A stretch of DNA of 64,000 nucleotides from the NCBI GenBank assembly GCA_963677415.2, contig CAXXFJ010000044.1:1-64000 (forward strand). The letters run 5' to 3'. Position 1 is the stretch's first letter. Every line of letters begins with the position of its first letter. The DNA is from JAQUTK01 sp963677415. GTDB taxonomy: Bacteria; Bacteroidota; Bacteroidia; Bacteroidales; JAQUTK01. The translations under genes were made by a program, and so were the position numbers. Below, piece after piece: positions 1 through 8,297 of the stretch. Under the pieces are notes generated by a model. That model saw only the letters and a list, made by a program, of their open reading frames with translations. It was not told where the DNA came from and did no database searches.

Positions 1-1728
1 AAGCGTAATCAAGGGATTGACCATCTCTTTCATATTATTATCAATATGTATGAAGGAGTGGACTTTATCAATGAAAAAGGTCAAATGGAACCAGAGGTTC
101 TGAAGAGTTGCAAGACTGGCACCGGAGAAATGTCGATGATTCACACACGAAGCACATTTGAAGACTTTGTACATGAGGGTCCCATTAAAGAGAGTGTATA
201 CGGCATATTCACGTCAATCACGGTCCGGATTTAGAAAACTCCATTCTTGCAATAAAGAAAGAACTCGCAGCTGACGAGTCTATCCGGCATAAATATTCAC
301 TTCGCTATCTATCCATCAAACTGCTTGAAAAAGACAAGGAAGTTGAACAGTTTGTCCGCACTCTTTCCAATGGAGAACAGGTATTGAAGACTCAGGAAAA
401 GGAGATTCGTAATATTCGACTTTCGTTGAATGAACAGAGTGATACTGCTATTATCAATGCCAAATACGGATTCATTACAGGTGCCTTGAAAGAGACGTTT
501 ATCGACAATCATCTAGAAAAGCAACAGGTAACTAAGGTGCTTGACTCCATTGTTACTCATCGTATCTGGGGATTCCCAATCTTTTTCATCTTTATGTGGA
601 TCATGTTTCAGTCCACTTTCTCATTGGGACAATATCCGATGGATTTCTTGGAAAGTCTGGTACAGATGTTAGGTCATTTTGTCCATAACTCGATGAGTCC
701 CGGTCCATTGAAAGATATGCTTGCCGACGGAATCATAGGTGGAGTAGGTGGGGTCATTGTTTTTCTTCCACAAATATTGATTCTCTACTTTTTTCATATC
801 CCTAATGGAAGATACCGGCTATATGGCTCGCGCGGCATTTATTATGGACAAGATCATGCATAAAATGGGATTACATGGGAAATCATTTATTCCTTTGATC
901 ATGGGTTTCGGTTGTAATGTACCGGCTATCATGGCTACCCGTACTATTGAGAGCCGCAAGAGCCGGTTGGTTACCATACTTATCAATCCTTTGATGAGTT
1001 GTAGTGCCCGTTTGCCGATTTATTTATTGCTCGCCGGTGTGTTTTTCCCAGAGAATGCAGGGCTGGTTCTATTGATCATTTATTCAACAGGGATTCTTCT
1101 TGCAGTACTCATGGCTCGTCTCTTTAGCAGGTTTATTGTTAAAGGTAAAGATATGCCTTTTGTTATGGAGCTTCCCCCATATCGGATGCCAACCTCGAAG
1201 TCTATCATGCGTCATACGTGGGAAAAAGGGAAACAATATATCAAAAAGATGGGAGGTATCATTATGGTAGCTTCTATCATGATATGGTTCCTGGGCTATT
1301 ATCCGCATCATAACGACTTTGAAACAGCAGCAGCTCAACAGGAAAATTCGTATATCGGACAAATAGGTAAGATGATTGAGCCTGCCATTCGTCCCTTGGG
1401 CTTTGACTGGAAACTAGGCATCGGACTCGTCTCCGGAGCAGGTGCCAAGGAGTTGGTAGCAAGTACCCTTTGTGTGCTGTATGCTAATAATGATGATCCT
1501 GCAGCCACTGATTTTGCGCAACATGTTGTAAGTGCCGGAGTTACCCCCCTTGCAGCCTTCTGTTATATGCTGTTTGTCTTAATCTATTTCCCCTGTATAG
1601 CTACACTTGCCGCTATCAAGCAAGAATCCGGTAGCTGGAAGTGGGCACTCTTCTCTGCTGTCTATACAGTAGTCTTGGCATGGATGGTATCTTTTATTGT
1701 GTATCAATTAGGGAGTTTACTTTTATGA
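1..1728 (+). CDS. feoB: Ferrous iron transport protein B, 5'-partial, two frameshifts
   Basis: FeoB is the inner-membrane Fe(II) transporter with a cytosolic G domain. The window starts inside the gene, after the GTP-binding motifs. Three reading frames must be joined: frame 1 to about 201 (ends near GPIKESVY), frame 3 from about 204 (HIHVNHGPDLENS) to about 795, and frame 1 again from about 796 (ISLMEDTGYMARAAF) to the stop. The joined product has the family's features in order: helical spacer, first gate region, MEDTGYMARAAF, second gate motif GFGCNVPAIMATRT, NPLMSCSARLPIY and several membrane helices. The second break lies in a run of six T where five restore the frame; the first needs one base gained or two lost near 202. 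Either the gene is inactive or the sequence carries indel errors. The stop overlaps the next start (ATGA). Confidence 0.9.
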
Positions 1729-1940
1729 TAAATGGTCAGGAATTAATTATCTATGTGATATTCGCTTTCTGCCTTCTGTATGTAGGCATACGCGTTTATC
1801 ATTATTTTCGGGGTATCAACAACAAAGAGAACCCCTGTGCTAACTGTGGAGCCAATTGTGAATTACGAACTGCATATAAAAAGAAACAAGACGAATGCAG
1901 GGACAAATCCAAGGAAGATTCGAAAAAACGCTGTCAATAG
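1725..1940 (+). CDS. FeoB-associated Cys-rich membrane protein
   Basis: A 71-residue protein starting MINGQELIIYVIFAFC, with one N-terminal membrane helix and then a cytosolic tail holding CANCGANC, two further cysteines and many lysines. This matches the small Cys-rich proteins encoded directly after feoB in Bacteroidetes and Firmicutes, thought to help iron uptake in a role not well defined. The ATG overlaps the feoB stop as ATGA, so the two are probably translationally coupled. A longer frame begins at 1641 inside feoB, but the overlap start gives the proper hydrophobic N-terminus. Confidence 0.85.
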   Translation: MINGQELIIYVIFAFCLLYVGIRVYHYFRGINNKENPCANCGANCELRTAYKKKQDECRDKSKEDSKKRCQ

Positions 1941-1971
1941 TTTGAGGGAAAGAAAAGATTCTCTATCTTTG
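1941..1971 (+). promoter_or_regulatory. Promoter of tRNA-Cys (TTTG-N19-TATCTTTG)
   Basis: TTTG at 1941-1944 and TATCTTTG at 1964-1971 are separated by exactly 19 bases, the consensus of the main Bacteroidetes sigma factor. The upstream box begins on the base after the stop codon of the previous gene. The tRNA begins 16 bases past the second box. Confidence 0.7.
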
Positions 1972-1986
1972 TACTCGCAAAATCAA

Positions 1987-2057
1987 GGTCTCTTGGCCGA
2001 GTGGCTAGGCACCGGTCTGCAAAACCGTCTACAGCAGTTCGAATCTGCTAGAGACCT
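1987..2057 (+). tRNA. tRNA-Cys (GCA)
   Basis: The acceptor stem GGTCTCT pairs with AGAGACC. The anticodon loop reads CTGCAAA with anticodon GCA, and the T loop TTCGAAT is closed by GCAG/CTGC. The gene ends with discriminator T and has no encoded CCA. Confidence 0.95.
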
Positions 2058-2220
2058 CGAATTAGAAAGCGTCAAACAGTTTAACCACTGGATGGCGCTT
2101 TCTTTCTTAGTAACAATTTCCTTTTTTGCTGCGCCTAAATGGAATAACTTTAGCTCCTCTGTTATTTTCTCAAACCTAGAATTCGAGAGCAGTAAGAAAA
2201 GAATAATTTTCTTTACCATC
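2058..2220. other. Intergenic, no gene recognised
   Basis: An AT-rich stretch between tRNA-Cys and copy A of the dispersed element. I see no conserved protein reading frame, no RNA gene and no clear hairpin terminator. Frames crossing it have no recognisable domain. Confidence 0.5.
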
Positions 2221-2462
2221 GACACCAAGAGTTCCTCTCAGTATGCTGTATGGCATCTCCGAACCATCAAAACAAACCCTCCTCGCCATTTATTGAATGC
2301 AGTTTTATTTGCTAAAAGGCCCTTTTTGTATACAACAGAACTGTTCAGAAGTACAACTCTTTTAGAATCTGTGAATCAACCTATGACAAAAGTCTTTTTT
2401 ATACAGGGACATAAATAGCCCAGACCTGAAGATAAAACTCAGCAGTAAAGATATATTTCTTA

Positions 2463-2519
2463 TTCCAAACCGTGGAATGATCGTTTTGAACTTCAATATG
2501 ATCATTCCACGGTTTGGAA
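2463..2519. repeat. Inverted repeat, 20-nt perfect arms
   Basis: Arms 2463-2482 and 2500-2519 (core CCAAACCGTGGAATGATC and its complement) flank a 17-base spacer which itself has a TTGAAcTTCAA centre. It lies in the variable middle of dispersed element copy A. Confidence 0.9.
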
Positions 2520-2557
2520 CCATGATTTCGTGCTTTGGAACCATGATTTCGTGCTTT
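2516..2557. repeat. 21-bp tandem repeat, two identical units
   Basis: Two adjacent identical 21-bp units (2516-2536, 2537-2557), each starting GGAACCATGA and ending GTGCTTT, are followed by a partial third GGAATG. They abut the right arm of the inverted repeat. Copy B has only one degenerate unit (CCGTGCTTCAGAACG). Confidence 0.85.
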
Positions 2558-2669
2558 GGAATGAAGAATGAGTCGGGGAATGATAAACTTATCAAACTGA
2601 CAAAGCATACACTTCTTTCTATCAGAGGGCAAAATGAAATAAGTAAGCAACAAGTACAATAGGAACAAA

Positions 2670-4154
2670 TCAGACAGTCTGCTCTTCTTCTTCTCCCTCT
2701 CCCTCGTCAAGTTCATTCAGAAAGGTTCCCGGTATTTGTTTCTTTGTCTTCAGACCTAACTTGCTCAGATTTTGCACCCTTTTTACAAGATTACCGTTTC
2801 CTTCCGATAGCTGTTTGGCCGTCTCATTATAGGTGTTCTTTGCAGTATCCAGTTGTGCGCCTACTTTGGCAAAGTTCTCAACAAAAGAGACAAACTTATC
2901 GTAAAGCGCACTTCCCTGGCGCACAATCTCCTGCACATTCTGCGATTGCCGTTCGCTTTGCCACAGGTTATAAGCTAGTTGCAGAGCCATCATTAGATTT
3001 GTCGGACTGATCACAATGATATGTTTATCGTAGGCATAGGTGCCGATGGACGGATCATTCTGAACCGCGAGAATATACGACGCCTCATTGGGTATAAACA
3101 TCAACACATAACCGATAGAATCCTTTATCATTTGCGAGTAATCCCGCGTGCTCAGTTCATTCACATGATCCTTAACAGATTTGAGATGCGCCTTCAGGTG
3201 ATCAGCCCTCTCTTTCTCGCTATCCGCAGACATATAATTACTGTAAGCAGTCAGCGATACTTTGGAGTCAATCACGATTGCCCGTTTCTCAGGAAAACGA
3301 ACGATCACATCCGGTCTTCCCCGTTCCCCTTCCATTGTGAAGCTCTCCTGCAAACTGTATTCCTCACCTTTGCGCAAGCCCGATTTCTCAAGGATACTCT
3401 CCAATAACATCTCCCCCCAATCTCCTTGTACTTTCGAATTTCCTTTCAGTGCTTTGGTTAGATTCACAGCATCGTCGCCAATCTCCTGTGCCCGTTTCAT
3501 CATATCTTCAATGGCCTTCTCAATCGAGGCCTTGTTTGCCGCGCCAGACTTGTCATTCTCTTTCACAGCCTTTTCAAAGTTCTCCATCTTCTCTTTCAAA
3601 GGATTGAGTATCGCTTCCATCTGCTGTTTATTTACGTTCTGCAAGTCCCCCGATTTGCTCTTTAGCACTTCGTTTGCCAGTTCCTGAAACTCCGTTTTCA
3701 GCAAACTCATCTTCTCTTTCCACTGTTTCTCCATCTGGACTTTCGTCTCTTCGAAGGTCTCTTTTAAGGTCGATTGCGCATCAGACATCGCTTTCCGTTC
3801 GATAGCAAAGGAGCTTTTCAGTGACTCCACCTCTTTGCGACCGCTCTCTTTCGACGACTCCAGAATAGTTGAGTGGTTCGTTTCAATCAGTCTCTCTTTC
3901 TCCGCAGCCTGTTGATGCAATGATTCTATCTCTTTCAGATGAGACTCTTGAGTCATCCGTCGTTCGTTGTCAAACTGCTCTTTGAGACCTTCCATTTGAG
4001 TAGATGTACGAGCATTCTCTTGCTTGACCTGATCCAGCTCCTGTTTGACAGCAGCCAGTTCGGCATCAGTTTTATTGTTCTTGGAATGTGCTACGAAGTA
4101 TCCTATGATACCTCCAGCTAATAGACCCAGGATAATTGAAAGAAAGATTTCCAT
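2670..4154 (-). CDS. rmuC: DNA recombination protein RmuC
   Basis: A 494-residue protein starting MEIFLSIILGLLAGGIIGYF. It has a single N-terminal membrane anchor, a long charged coiled coil (about residues 25-190) and the RmuC nuclease-like domain (about 200-470; KGNSKVQGDWGE, RPDVIVRFPEKRAIVIDSK, IPNEASYILA). RmuC limits DNA inversions at short inverted repeats in E. coli and its fold resembles restriction endonucleases. The C-terminus ends in a run of Glu. An upstream ATG would add 15 residues before the membrane anchor; the start at 4154 gives a normal signal-anchor and fits the promoter at 4197-4204. Confidence 0.92.
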   Translation of the reverse strand: MEIFLSIILGLLAGGIIGYFVAHSKNNKTDAELAAVKQELDQVKQENARTSTQMEGLKEQFDNERRMTQESHLKEIESLHQQAAEKERLIETNHSTILESSKESGRKEVESLKSSFAIERKAMSDAQSTLKETFEETKVQMEKQWKEKMSLLKTEFQELANEVLKSKSGDLQNVNKQQMEAILNPLKEKMENFEKAVKENDKSGAANKASIEKAIEDMMKRAQEIGDDAVNLTKALKGNSKVQGDWGEMLLESILEKSGLRKGEEYSLQESFTMEGERGRPDVIVRFPEKRAIVIDSKVSLTAYSNYMSADSEKERADHLKAHLKSVKDHVNELSTRDYSQMIKDSIGYVLMFIPNEASYILAVQNDPSIGTYAYDKHIIVISPTNLMMALQLAYNLWQSERQSQNVQEIVRQGSALYDKFVSFVENFAKVGAQLDTAKNTYNETAKQLSEGNGNLVKRVQNLSKLGLKTKKQIPGTFLNELDEGEGEEEEQTV

Positions 4155-4196
4155 AATCAGTCGGATTAATAATAAGATGCGATGATTTATATCATG

Positions 4197-4204
4197 CAAA
4201 TATA
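4197..4204 (-). promoter_or_regulatory. Putative -7 box (TATATTTG) for rmuC
   Basis: TATATTTG on the minus strand, 42 bases before the chosen rmuC start, matches the Bacteroidetes -7 consensus TAnnTTTG. The -33 box is weak. Confidence 0.45.
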
Positions 4205-4456
4205 CTACTTAATAATACACATCAATACCTCAATTCAATCAAATTGATGTATCATCTGAAACACTTTCGTGTTGAATATAGAGAATTTCGATGGTTCATT
4301 TCTTAGGAAACATGCTTCTTGATATCCCACATTACAGTGCATCAAGAAGCATAGACTCTGTTTGTTGCCTCTCGATTCTTAGCTATTATGCCTCTATCTG
4401 ATTGCATGAAACAGATAATTTCTCGCAATAAAAAGCCTGTATTCTCATTGGATTAT
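4205..4456. other. Intergenic region between divergent rmuC and GH30 gene
   Basis: This holds promoter regions for both flanking genes and one strong hairpin: ATGCTTCTTGAT at 4312-4323 pairs with ATCAAGAAGCAT at 4341-4352 around a 17-base loop. No T tract follows on either strand, so it is not an obvious terminator. No other gene is seen. Confidence 0.6.
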
Positions 4457-4464
4457 TATCTTTG
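4457..4464 (+). promoter_or_regulatory. Putative -7 box (TATCTTTG) for GH30 gene
   Basis: TATCTTTG lies 33 bases before the start codon at 4497 and fits the Bacteroidetes -7 consensus. No convincing -33 box is seen. Confidence 0.45.
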
Positions 4465-4496
4465 CACTTTACAACGCATCTAATAACGGTTTTGAA

Positions 4497-7484
4497 ATGA
4501 GAATAAGATTACTATGGATGAATATTGTACTGCTGTTTGTCAGCACAACACTTCACGCGCAAATGCCAACAGATAAAGTAATAATCAATCCCGAGATCCA
4601 GTATCAGTCCATGGAAGGCTGGGGCTCTTCCCTTTGCTGGTGGGCCAATATGGTGGGCCAGTGGGACGATACTAAGATAGACGCCATTGTCACCCTGATC
4701 ACTGCTCAGGATAAACTCAATATGAATATCTTCCGTTACAACATCGGAGGAGGGGATGACCCCGCGCATGCAGATGGACACATGGTGACCGGAAAAGGGA
4801 AACGTGCTGAGATGCCGGGCTTCAAAGCTTCTGCGGTTGCTGCCTATGACTGGACTGCCGATGCTGCTCAGCGAAAGATTATGCTCAAGATAAAAGAGAA
4901 AAGACCGGATGCTGTTTTTGAAGCATTCTCCAATTCAGCACCTTACTGGATGACCTATAGCGGTTGCTCGGCAGGTAATGATCCGGCTTCAGCCGACAAC
5001 CTCAAACCGGAATACTATGATATGTTTTGCGATTACCTCATTGATGTATGCAAACATTATAAAGAGGCGTATGGCATAGAATTCAAAACAATCGAACCAT
5101 TCAATGAGTCCACAAGCAGCTATTGGGGATATTTGGGTAGTCAGGAAGGATGTCATTTTGATGCCTCTTCCCAGATCAAAGTGCTTCGCATTCTTTCCGC
5201 CAAACTAAAAGCTTCCGGATTAAAAACTGTTATCTCTGCTTCAGATGAAACGAGTGTTGGCGCATCGATCAACGTACTCAATGCTTATAAGGCAACTCCG
5301 GATATCATTGACCTGCTGGGACAGTTCAATACACATACCTATTCCGGCAATAACAGCGAAAGAATCCAGTTGCGCGAACTGGTCAAGACAATCAATAAAC
5401 CTTTCTGGCAATCCGAGACCGGACCGAGTAGTGGCAGTGGCTTGGCAAGCAATCTTGGACTTGCGCAAAAGCTGTTTGACGATCTTCGTCTCATGCGCCC
5501 CCAGGCTTGGATAGACTGGCAGTTAATGGAGGAGTGGAATGATACCTGGTGCTTGATTCGGTGCAACTTTACCTCGCAGGAATATAACATCATAAAGAAC
5601 TATTATGTGCGCATGCAGGTGACCCGTTTCATCAAGCAAGGCTACAAGATCATAGATACCAATCATGAGAATGTGTTGGCAGCCATAAATCCGTCAGGAA
5701 CGGAGATGGTGGCAGTCTTATTGAACACTTCCGGCAGTGAAAAAACATTTGCCCTGGATTTGTCTCTCTTTGGTCATAGAGACGATAAAGCAAAAGTATA
5801 TCGCACTACGGCTACCGATAATTGCAAACTACTGTTTTCCATCCCTCTGGATGGCAAGGTGCTCAACTATACGCTTGCCGATCAAAGTATGGTTACGCTG
5901 ATACTTCCGGTCGTACAGGCCAACTATGCGGATTATAGCGTGACCAGGGGGATTACCTTTGAGGATGAGAAAAGCGATCTGTTTAGCGGAGAAGGTACAA
6001 CTCTCATAGTAAAAAAAAACGACCAGCGTGAAGGGCTGAACAACAGTGAGTATGCTTTGTCCGCGGCAATCAAGAGGGGACAACCGATAACTCTGACTTT
6101 TGAAAAACCTTTTTATACATCGGAAAGAGCACGTTACTTCCATGCGATGATGAAGATGTCCGACATCACTCATGATGGTGAAATAGATCCTCAATCGCTG
6201 GTTTGGAAAGATTATGTCGTCGATCTGGGTACAGACACGATGTTAACTAAAATGATAATTGGCTCCAACTATGATTCATGTACCATCTGGCTGGACAATA
6301 TCTGCATCAATGCCAAGAAAGAGGAACGTGCCATTACTGAAGTCTCTCCGGTTTTTGACTTTGAGAGCACAGACGGGATACCAAGCTATGAACTTATTAA
6401 TAAGAAAGACAGTACTTACTCGGCTCAGATCATAGACAATCCCGATTACGCAGGATTGAATGCATTGGGGCATCTTTTCCAATATACCCTTCCTCCCTTT
6501 TCCTCTTTCGGGAGTGTGAACGATACGATGAGACTCCATTTTGACTCACCTCTGCGAGTCACGGCAAATACACGTTATCTCCATGTCATGATCAAATCAA
6601 GTTCAACCCGGGTGTATTTTCAGTCAGGTAGCTGGTCATTGAGAAAAAACGTTTCTGCTAATAAATGGATCGATGTTGTTGTTGATATGGAAAATTTCGT
6701 GGGTCAGGTAATCAATGATCTCGCAATTTCCCCCTATAGTAGTAATTCGGGTGCGACTGTTTATCTGGATAATATATGTTTCAATAGTGATCCCACAGCT
6801 CGTACATATGTAGATGAAATAGAAGTCAACGTCCCTTATCTGCTTGTTTCCCGCAATGGAGGCAACGTCATCGAGACATCGGGCGATCAATTGATGCAAT
6901 CTTCTTTTGATGATACGTATGGCACACTTGCTCAGCAGTGGATGCTTGTACCGTCCAACGGACACTATACTATTATCTCCCGTCAAGACGACCGACTGAT
7001 AACTGATAACGGAAGCTATTTTCTTGCACTGAGCAGTGCCCCTGCCACAGACAACTCTCAGTTATTTGACATACAATGGCTGGGTGATGGTTATGCAAAG
7101 ATACTCTCATTGACTACAGGTAAGGCTTTTGACGTGCAAGGCAGCAGTACTTTGCCCGGAGCTTTGATCGGACTGTGGGACTACGGTACCTCCGGCAATA
7201 TTCATCGTCAGTGGGCATTGCACAAAGTACCGGGTTTTACAGATGCGCAGACGCAGACAGCTGCAAAGGATACAGGTATCAGCTTCTATACTGACAATGG
7301 CCAATTAAATATTTCCGCAAAAGAAACAGTGCAATTGGTTGAGATATACAGACCCGATGGAACTTTGCATAACAAAGTCCGGCCAACTTCTGATTTCATC
7401 TCAATACCAATCTCTGATGGACTATATATTTTGCGTGTTGTTACAACGACGGAAGATCAACGCGCGAAGATTGTCGTTCAGTAG
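4497..7484 (+). CDS. Secreted GH30-family glycoside hydrolase with C-terminal accessory domains
   Basis: A 995-residue exported protein (signal peptide MRIRLLWMNIVLLFVSTTLHAQ). Residues about 30-480 resemble GH30 clan-A glycosidases: MEGWGSSLCWWANMVG, RYNIGGGDDP, FSNSAPYWMT. The proposed acid/base is E204 in EPFNES and the nucleophile E307 in QSETGPSSG. The closest recognisable subgroup is the endo-beta-1,6-galactanase type, but substrate is inferred only. Two beta-sandwich-like segments follow (about 490-620 and 625-780, each with a YLDN/WLDN motif). A ricin B-like lectin segment (about 785-920) comes next, then a short C-terminal domain ending GLYILRVVTTTEDQRAKIVVQ that resembles type IX sorting domains. 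It stands alone, so any polysaccharide utilisation partners lie elsewhere. Confidence 0.85.
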   Translation: MRIRLLWMNIVLLFVSTTLHAQMPTDKVIINPEIQYQSMEGWGSSLCWWANMVGQWDDTKIDAIVTLITAQDKLNMNIFRYNIGGGDDPAHADGHMVTGKGKRAEMPGFKASAVAAYDWTADAAQRKIMLKIKEKRPDAVFEAFSNSAPYWMTYSGCSAGNDPASADNLKPEYYDMFCDYLIDVCKHYKEAYGIEFKTIEPFNESTSSYWGYLGSQEGCHFDASSQIKVLRILSAKLKASGLKTVISASDETSVGASINVLNAYKATPDIIDLLGQFNTHTYSGNNSERIQLRELVKTINKPFWQSETGPSSGSGLASNLGLAQKLFDDLRLMRPQAWIDWQLMEEWNDTWCLIRCNFTSQEYNIIKNYYVRMQVTRFIKQGYKIIDTNHENVLAAINPSGTEMVAVLLNTSGSEKTFALDLSLFGHRDDKAKVYRTTATDNCKLLFSIPLDGKVLNYTLADQSMVTLILPVVQANYADYSVTRGITFEDEKSDLFSGEGTTLIVKKNDQREGLNNSEYALSAAIKRGQPITLTFEKPFYTSERARYFHAMMKMSDITHDGEIDPQSLVWKDYVVDLGTDTMLTKMIIGSNYDSCTIWLDNICINAKKEERAITEVSPVFDFESTDGIPSYELINKKDSTYSAQIIDNPDYAGLNALGHLFQYTLPPFSSFGSVNDTMRLHFDSPLRVTANTRYLHVMIKSSSTRVYFQSGSWSLRKNVSANKWIDVVVDMENFVGQVINDLAISPYSSNSGATVYLDNICFNSDPTARTYVDEIEVNVPYLLVSRNGGNVIETSGDQLMQSSFDDTYGTLAQQWMLVPSNGHYTIISRQDDRLITDNGSYFLALSSAPATDNSQLFDIQWLGDGYAKILSLTTGKAFDVQGSSTLPGALIGLWDYGTSGNIHRQWALHKVPGFTDAQTQTAAKDTGISFYTDNGQLNISAKETVQLVEIYRPDGTLHNKVRPTSDFISIPISDGLYILRVVTTTEDQRAKIVVQ

Positions 7485-7565
7485 TGGCAAAATAAAGTAG
7501 GGGTATCATCACTGACACCCCTACCCACATCATTAACCATAATCTTTTAAACCTATATTCTTATT

Positions 7566-7997
7566 CTATCCAATTTGTATTACTTGTGACAGCGCTTTAC
7601 GTTCTTCCGGTTGATATTTTGGAAGTTCGATCTTTAGAAGTCCATTCTCCACTTTTGCTGTGATCTTTTCTTTTGCAATATTCTCAGGCAGAGTCAGACT
7701 CTGTTTAAATTGAGTGTATGAGAACTCTTTGCGCAGATACTGTTTATGTTCGTCTTTCTCTTCCTTTTCGTCTTTCTTTTCCATTGAAATGACCAGGTTA
7801 TTCTCCTCGTCAATCTCCAGATTCAGATCCTCTTTTGTTAGACCGGGAACAGTCAGTTCAAGCTTAAAAGCCTCTTCATTCTCAATTACATTCATTGCCG
7901 GACGAGTGTTTTGAGTATTTCTCTCGTTCCATTCATAGTTAAATAAGTTGTTTAAAAGCGTAGGAAACAAATCCTGCGAACGTCTTACGAGTACCAT
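7566..7997 (-). CDS. Small heat-shock protein, Hsp20 family
   Basis: A 143-residue cytosolic chaperone that binds unfolding proteins as an oligomer. The alpha-crystallin domain spans about residues 33-135 (ENEEAFKLELTVPGLTKEDL through VENGLLKIELPK), with the conserved GLLKIELPK near the end and an ILPxx-like tail IQIG. A lysine/glutamate-rich insert sits mid-domain. The start is preceded by GGAGG about 9 bases upstream, an unusually strong ribosome binding site for this organism. A sigma-54-type promoter sequence lies 71-86 bases upstream. Confidence 0.93.
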   Translation of the reverse strand: MVLVRRSQDLFPTLLNNLFNYEWNERNTQNTRPAMNVIENEEAFKLELTVPGLTKEDLNLEIDEENNLVISMEKKDEKEEKDEHKQYLRKEFSYTQFKQSLTLPENIAKEKITAKVENGLLKIELPKYQPEERKALSQVIQIG

Positions 7998-8002
7998 AGT
8001 TT

Positions 8003-8007
8003 AATCC
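8003..8007 (-). promoter_or_regulatory. Strong Shine-Dalgarno site for hsp20
   Basis: The minus strand reads AAATGGAGGATTAAACTATG, a GGAGG box at good spacing before the hsp20 start. Most genes here have no such site, so high translation of this chaperone is likely. Confidence 0.6.
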
Positions 8008-8067
8008 TCCATTTTTAAGTTTATAATTTATCTATTGTTTGGTTGTTGTTACTACCATTAGATATTG

Positions 8068-8083
8068 TACAACTTTCGTGCCA
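8068..8083 (-). promoter_or_regulatory. Sigma-54-like promoter upstream of hsp20
   Basis: The minus strand reads TGGCACGAAAGTTGTA. It matches the -24/-12 consensus TGGCAC-N5-TTGCA with one mismatch (T for C in the -12 GC) and exact spacing. Transcription would start near 8057, about 60 bases before the hsp20 ATG. Activation would need an RpoN activator not present in this window. Confidence 0.45.
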
Positions 8084-8254
8084 GACGTGTAGGGCTGCCT
8101 GGAGTGTGAAAATACGACATAACGACTTACATTTTGTCAGACTTAGGTGGTGTGACGTATACAGGCACATCTCTCTTTCTGCATTTCAGTAAAAGTTTGC
8201 GTGTTATTGTACTTATTTGTCGTATATTCAAACTGACAGTATCTCACAATACCG

Positions 8255-8262
8255 TACTTTTG
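8255..8262 (+). promoter_or_regulatory. Putative -7 box (TACTTTTG) for SGNH hydrolase
   Basis: TACTTTTG lies 36 bases before the start at 8298 and fits the Bacteroidetes -7 consensus. Confidence 0.4.
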
Positions 8263-8297
8263 CAACCACCAAAGAATATATTTAAAGTAGCGCGAAG

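Larger units (their letters stand above)
2221..2639. repeat. Dispersed non-coding element, copy A
   Basis: Blocks of this stretch recur in the same order at 15540-16047 and 17626-17690 (copy B). Shared blocks include CTCAGTATgCTGTATGGCAT, CAGTTTTATTTGCTAAAAGG, ACAGGGA, CCTGAAGATAAAA, TCAGCA, GTTTTGAA-TTCAATAT, CGTGCTT, AATGAGTC and TGACAAAG. Between the conserved blocks lies an inverted repeat (2463-2519) whose sequence is unrelated to the palindrome in copy B. Short frames over it are poor and have no domain, so I treat the element as non-coding. Confidence 0.7.

Noticed and set aside
2362..2716. Overlapping short minus-strand frames in dispersed element copy A, one resembling a frame in copy B (FYLQVRLIYVP, WLIHR)
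   Set aside because: The likeness is that of the repeat DNA itself; frames change between copies, run through inverted repeats and have no domain, so I do not call genes.
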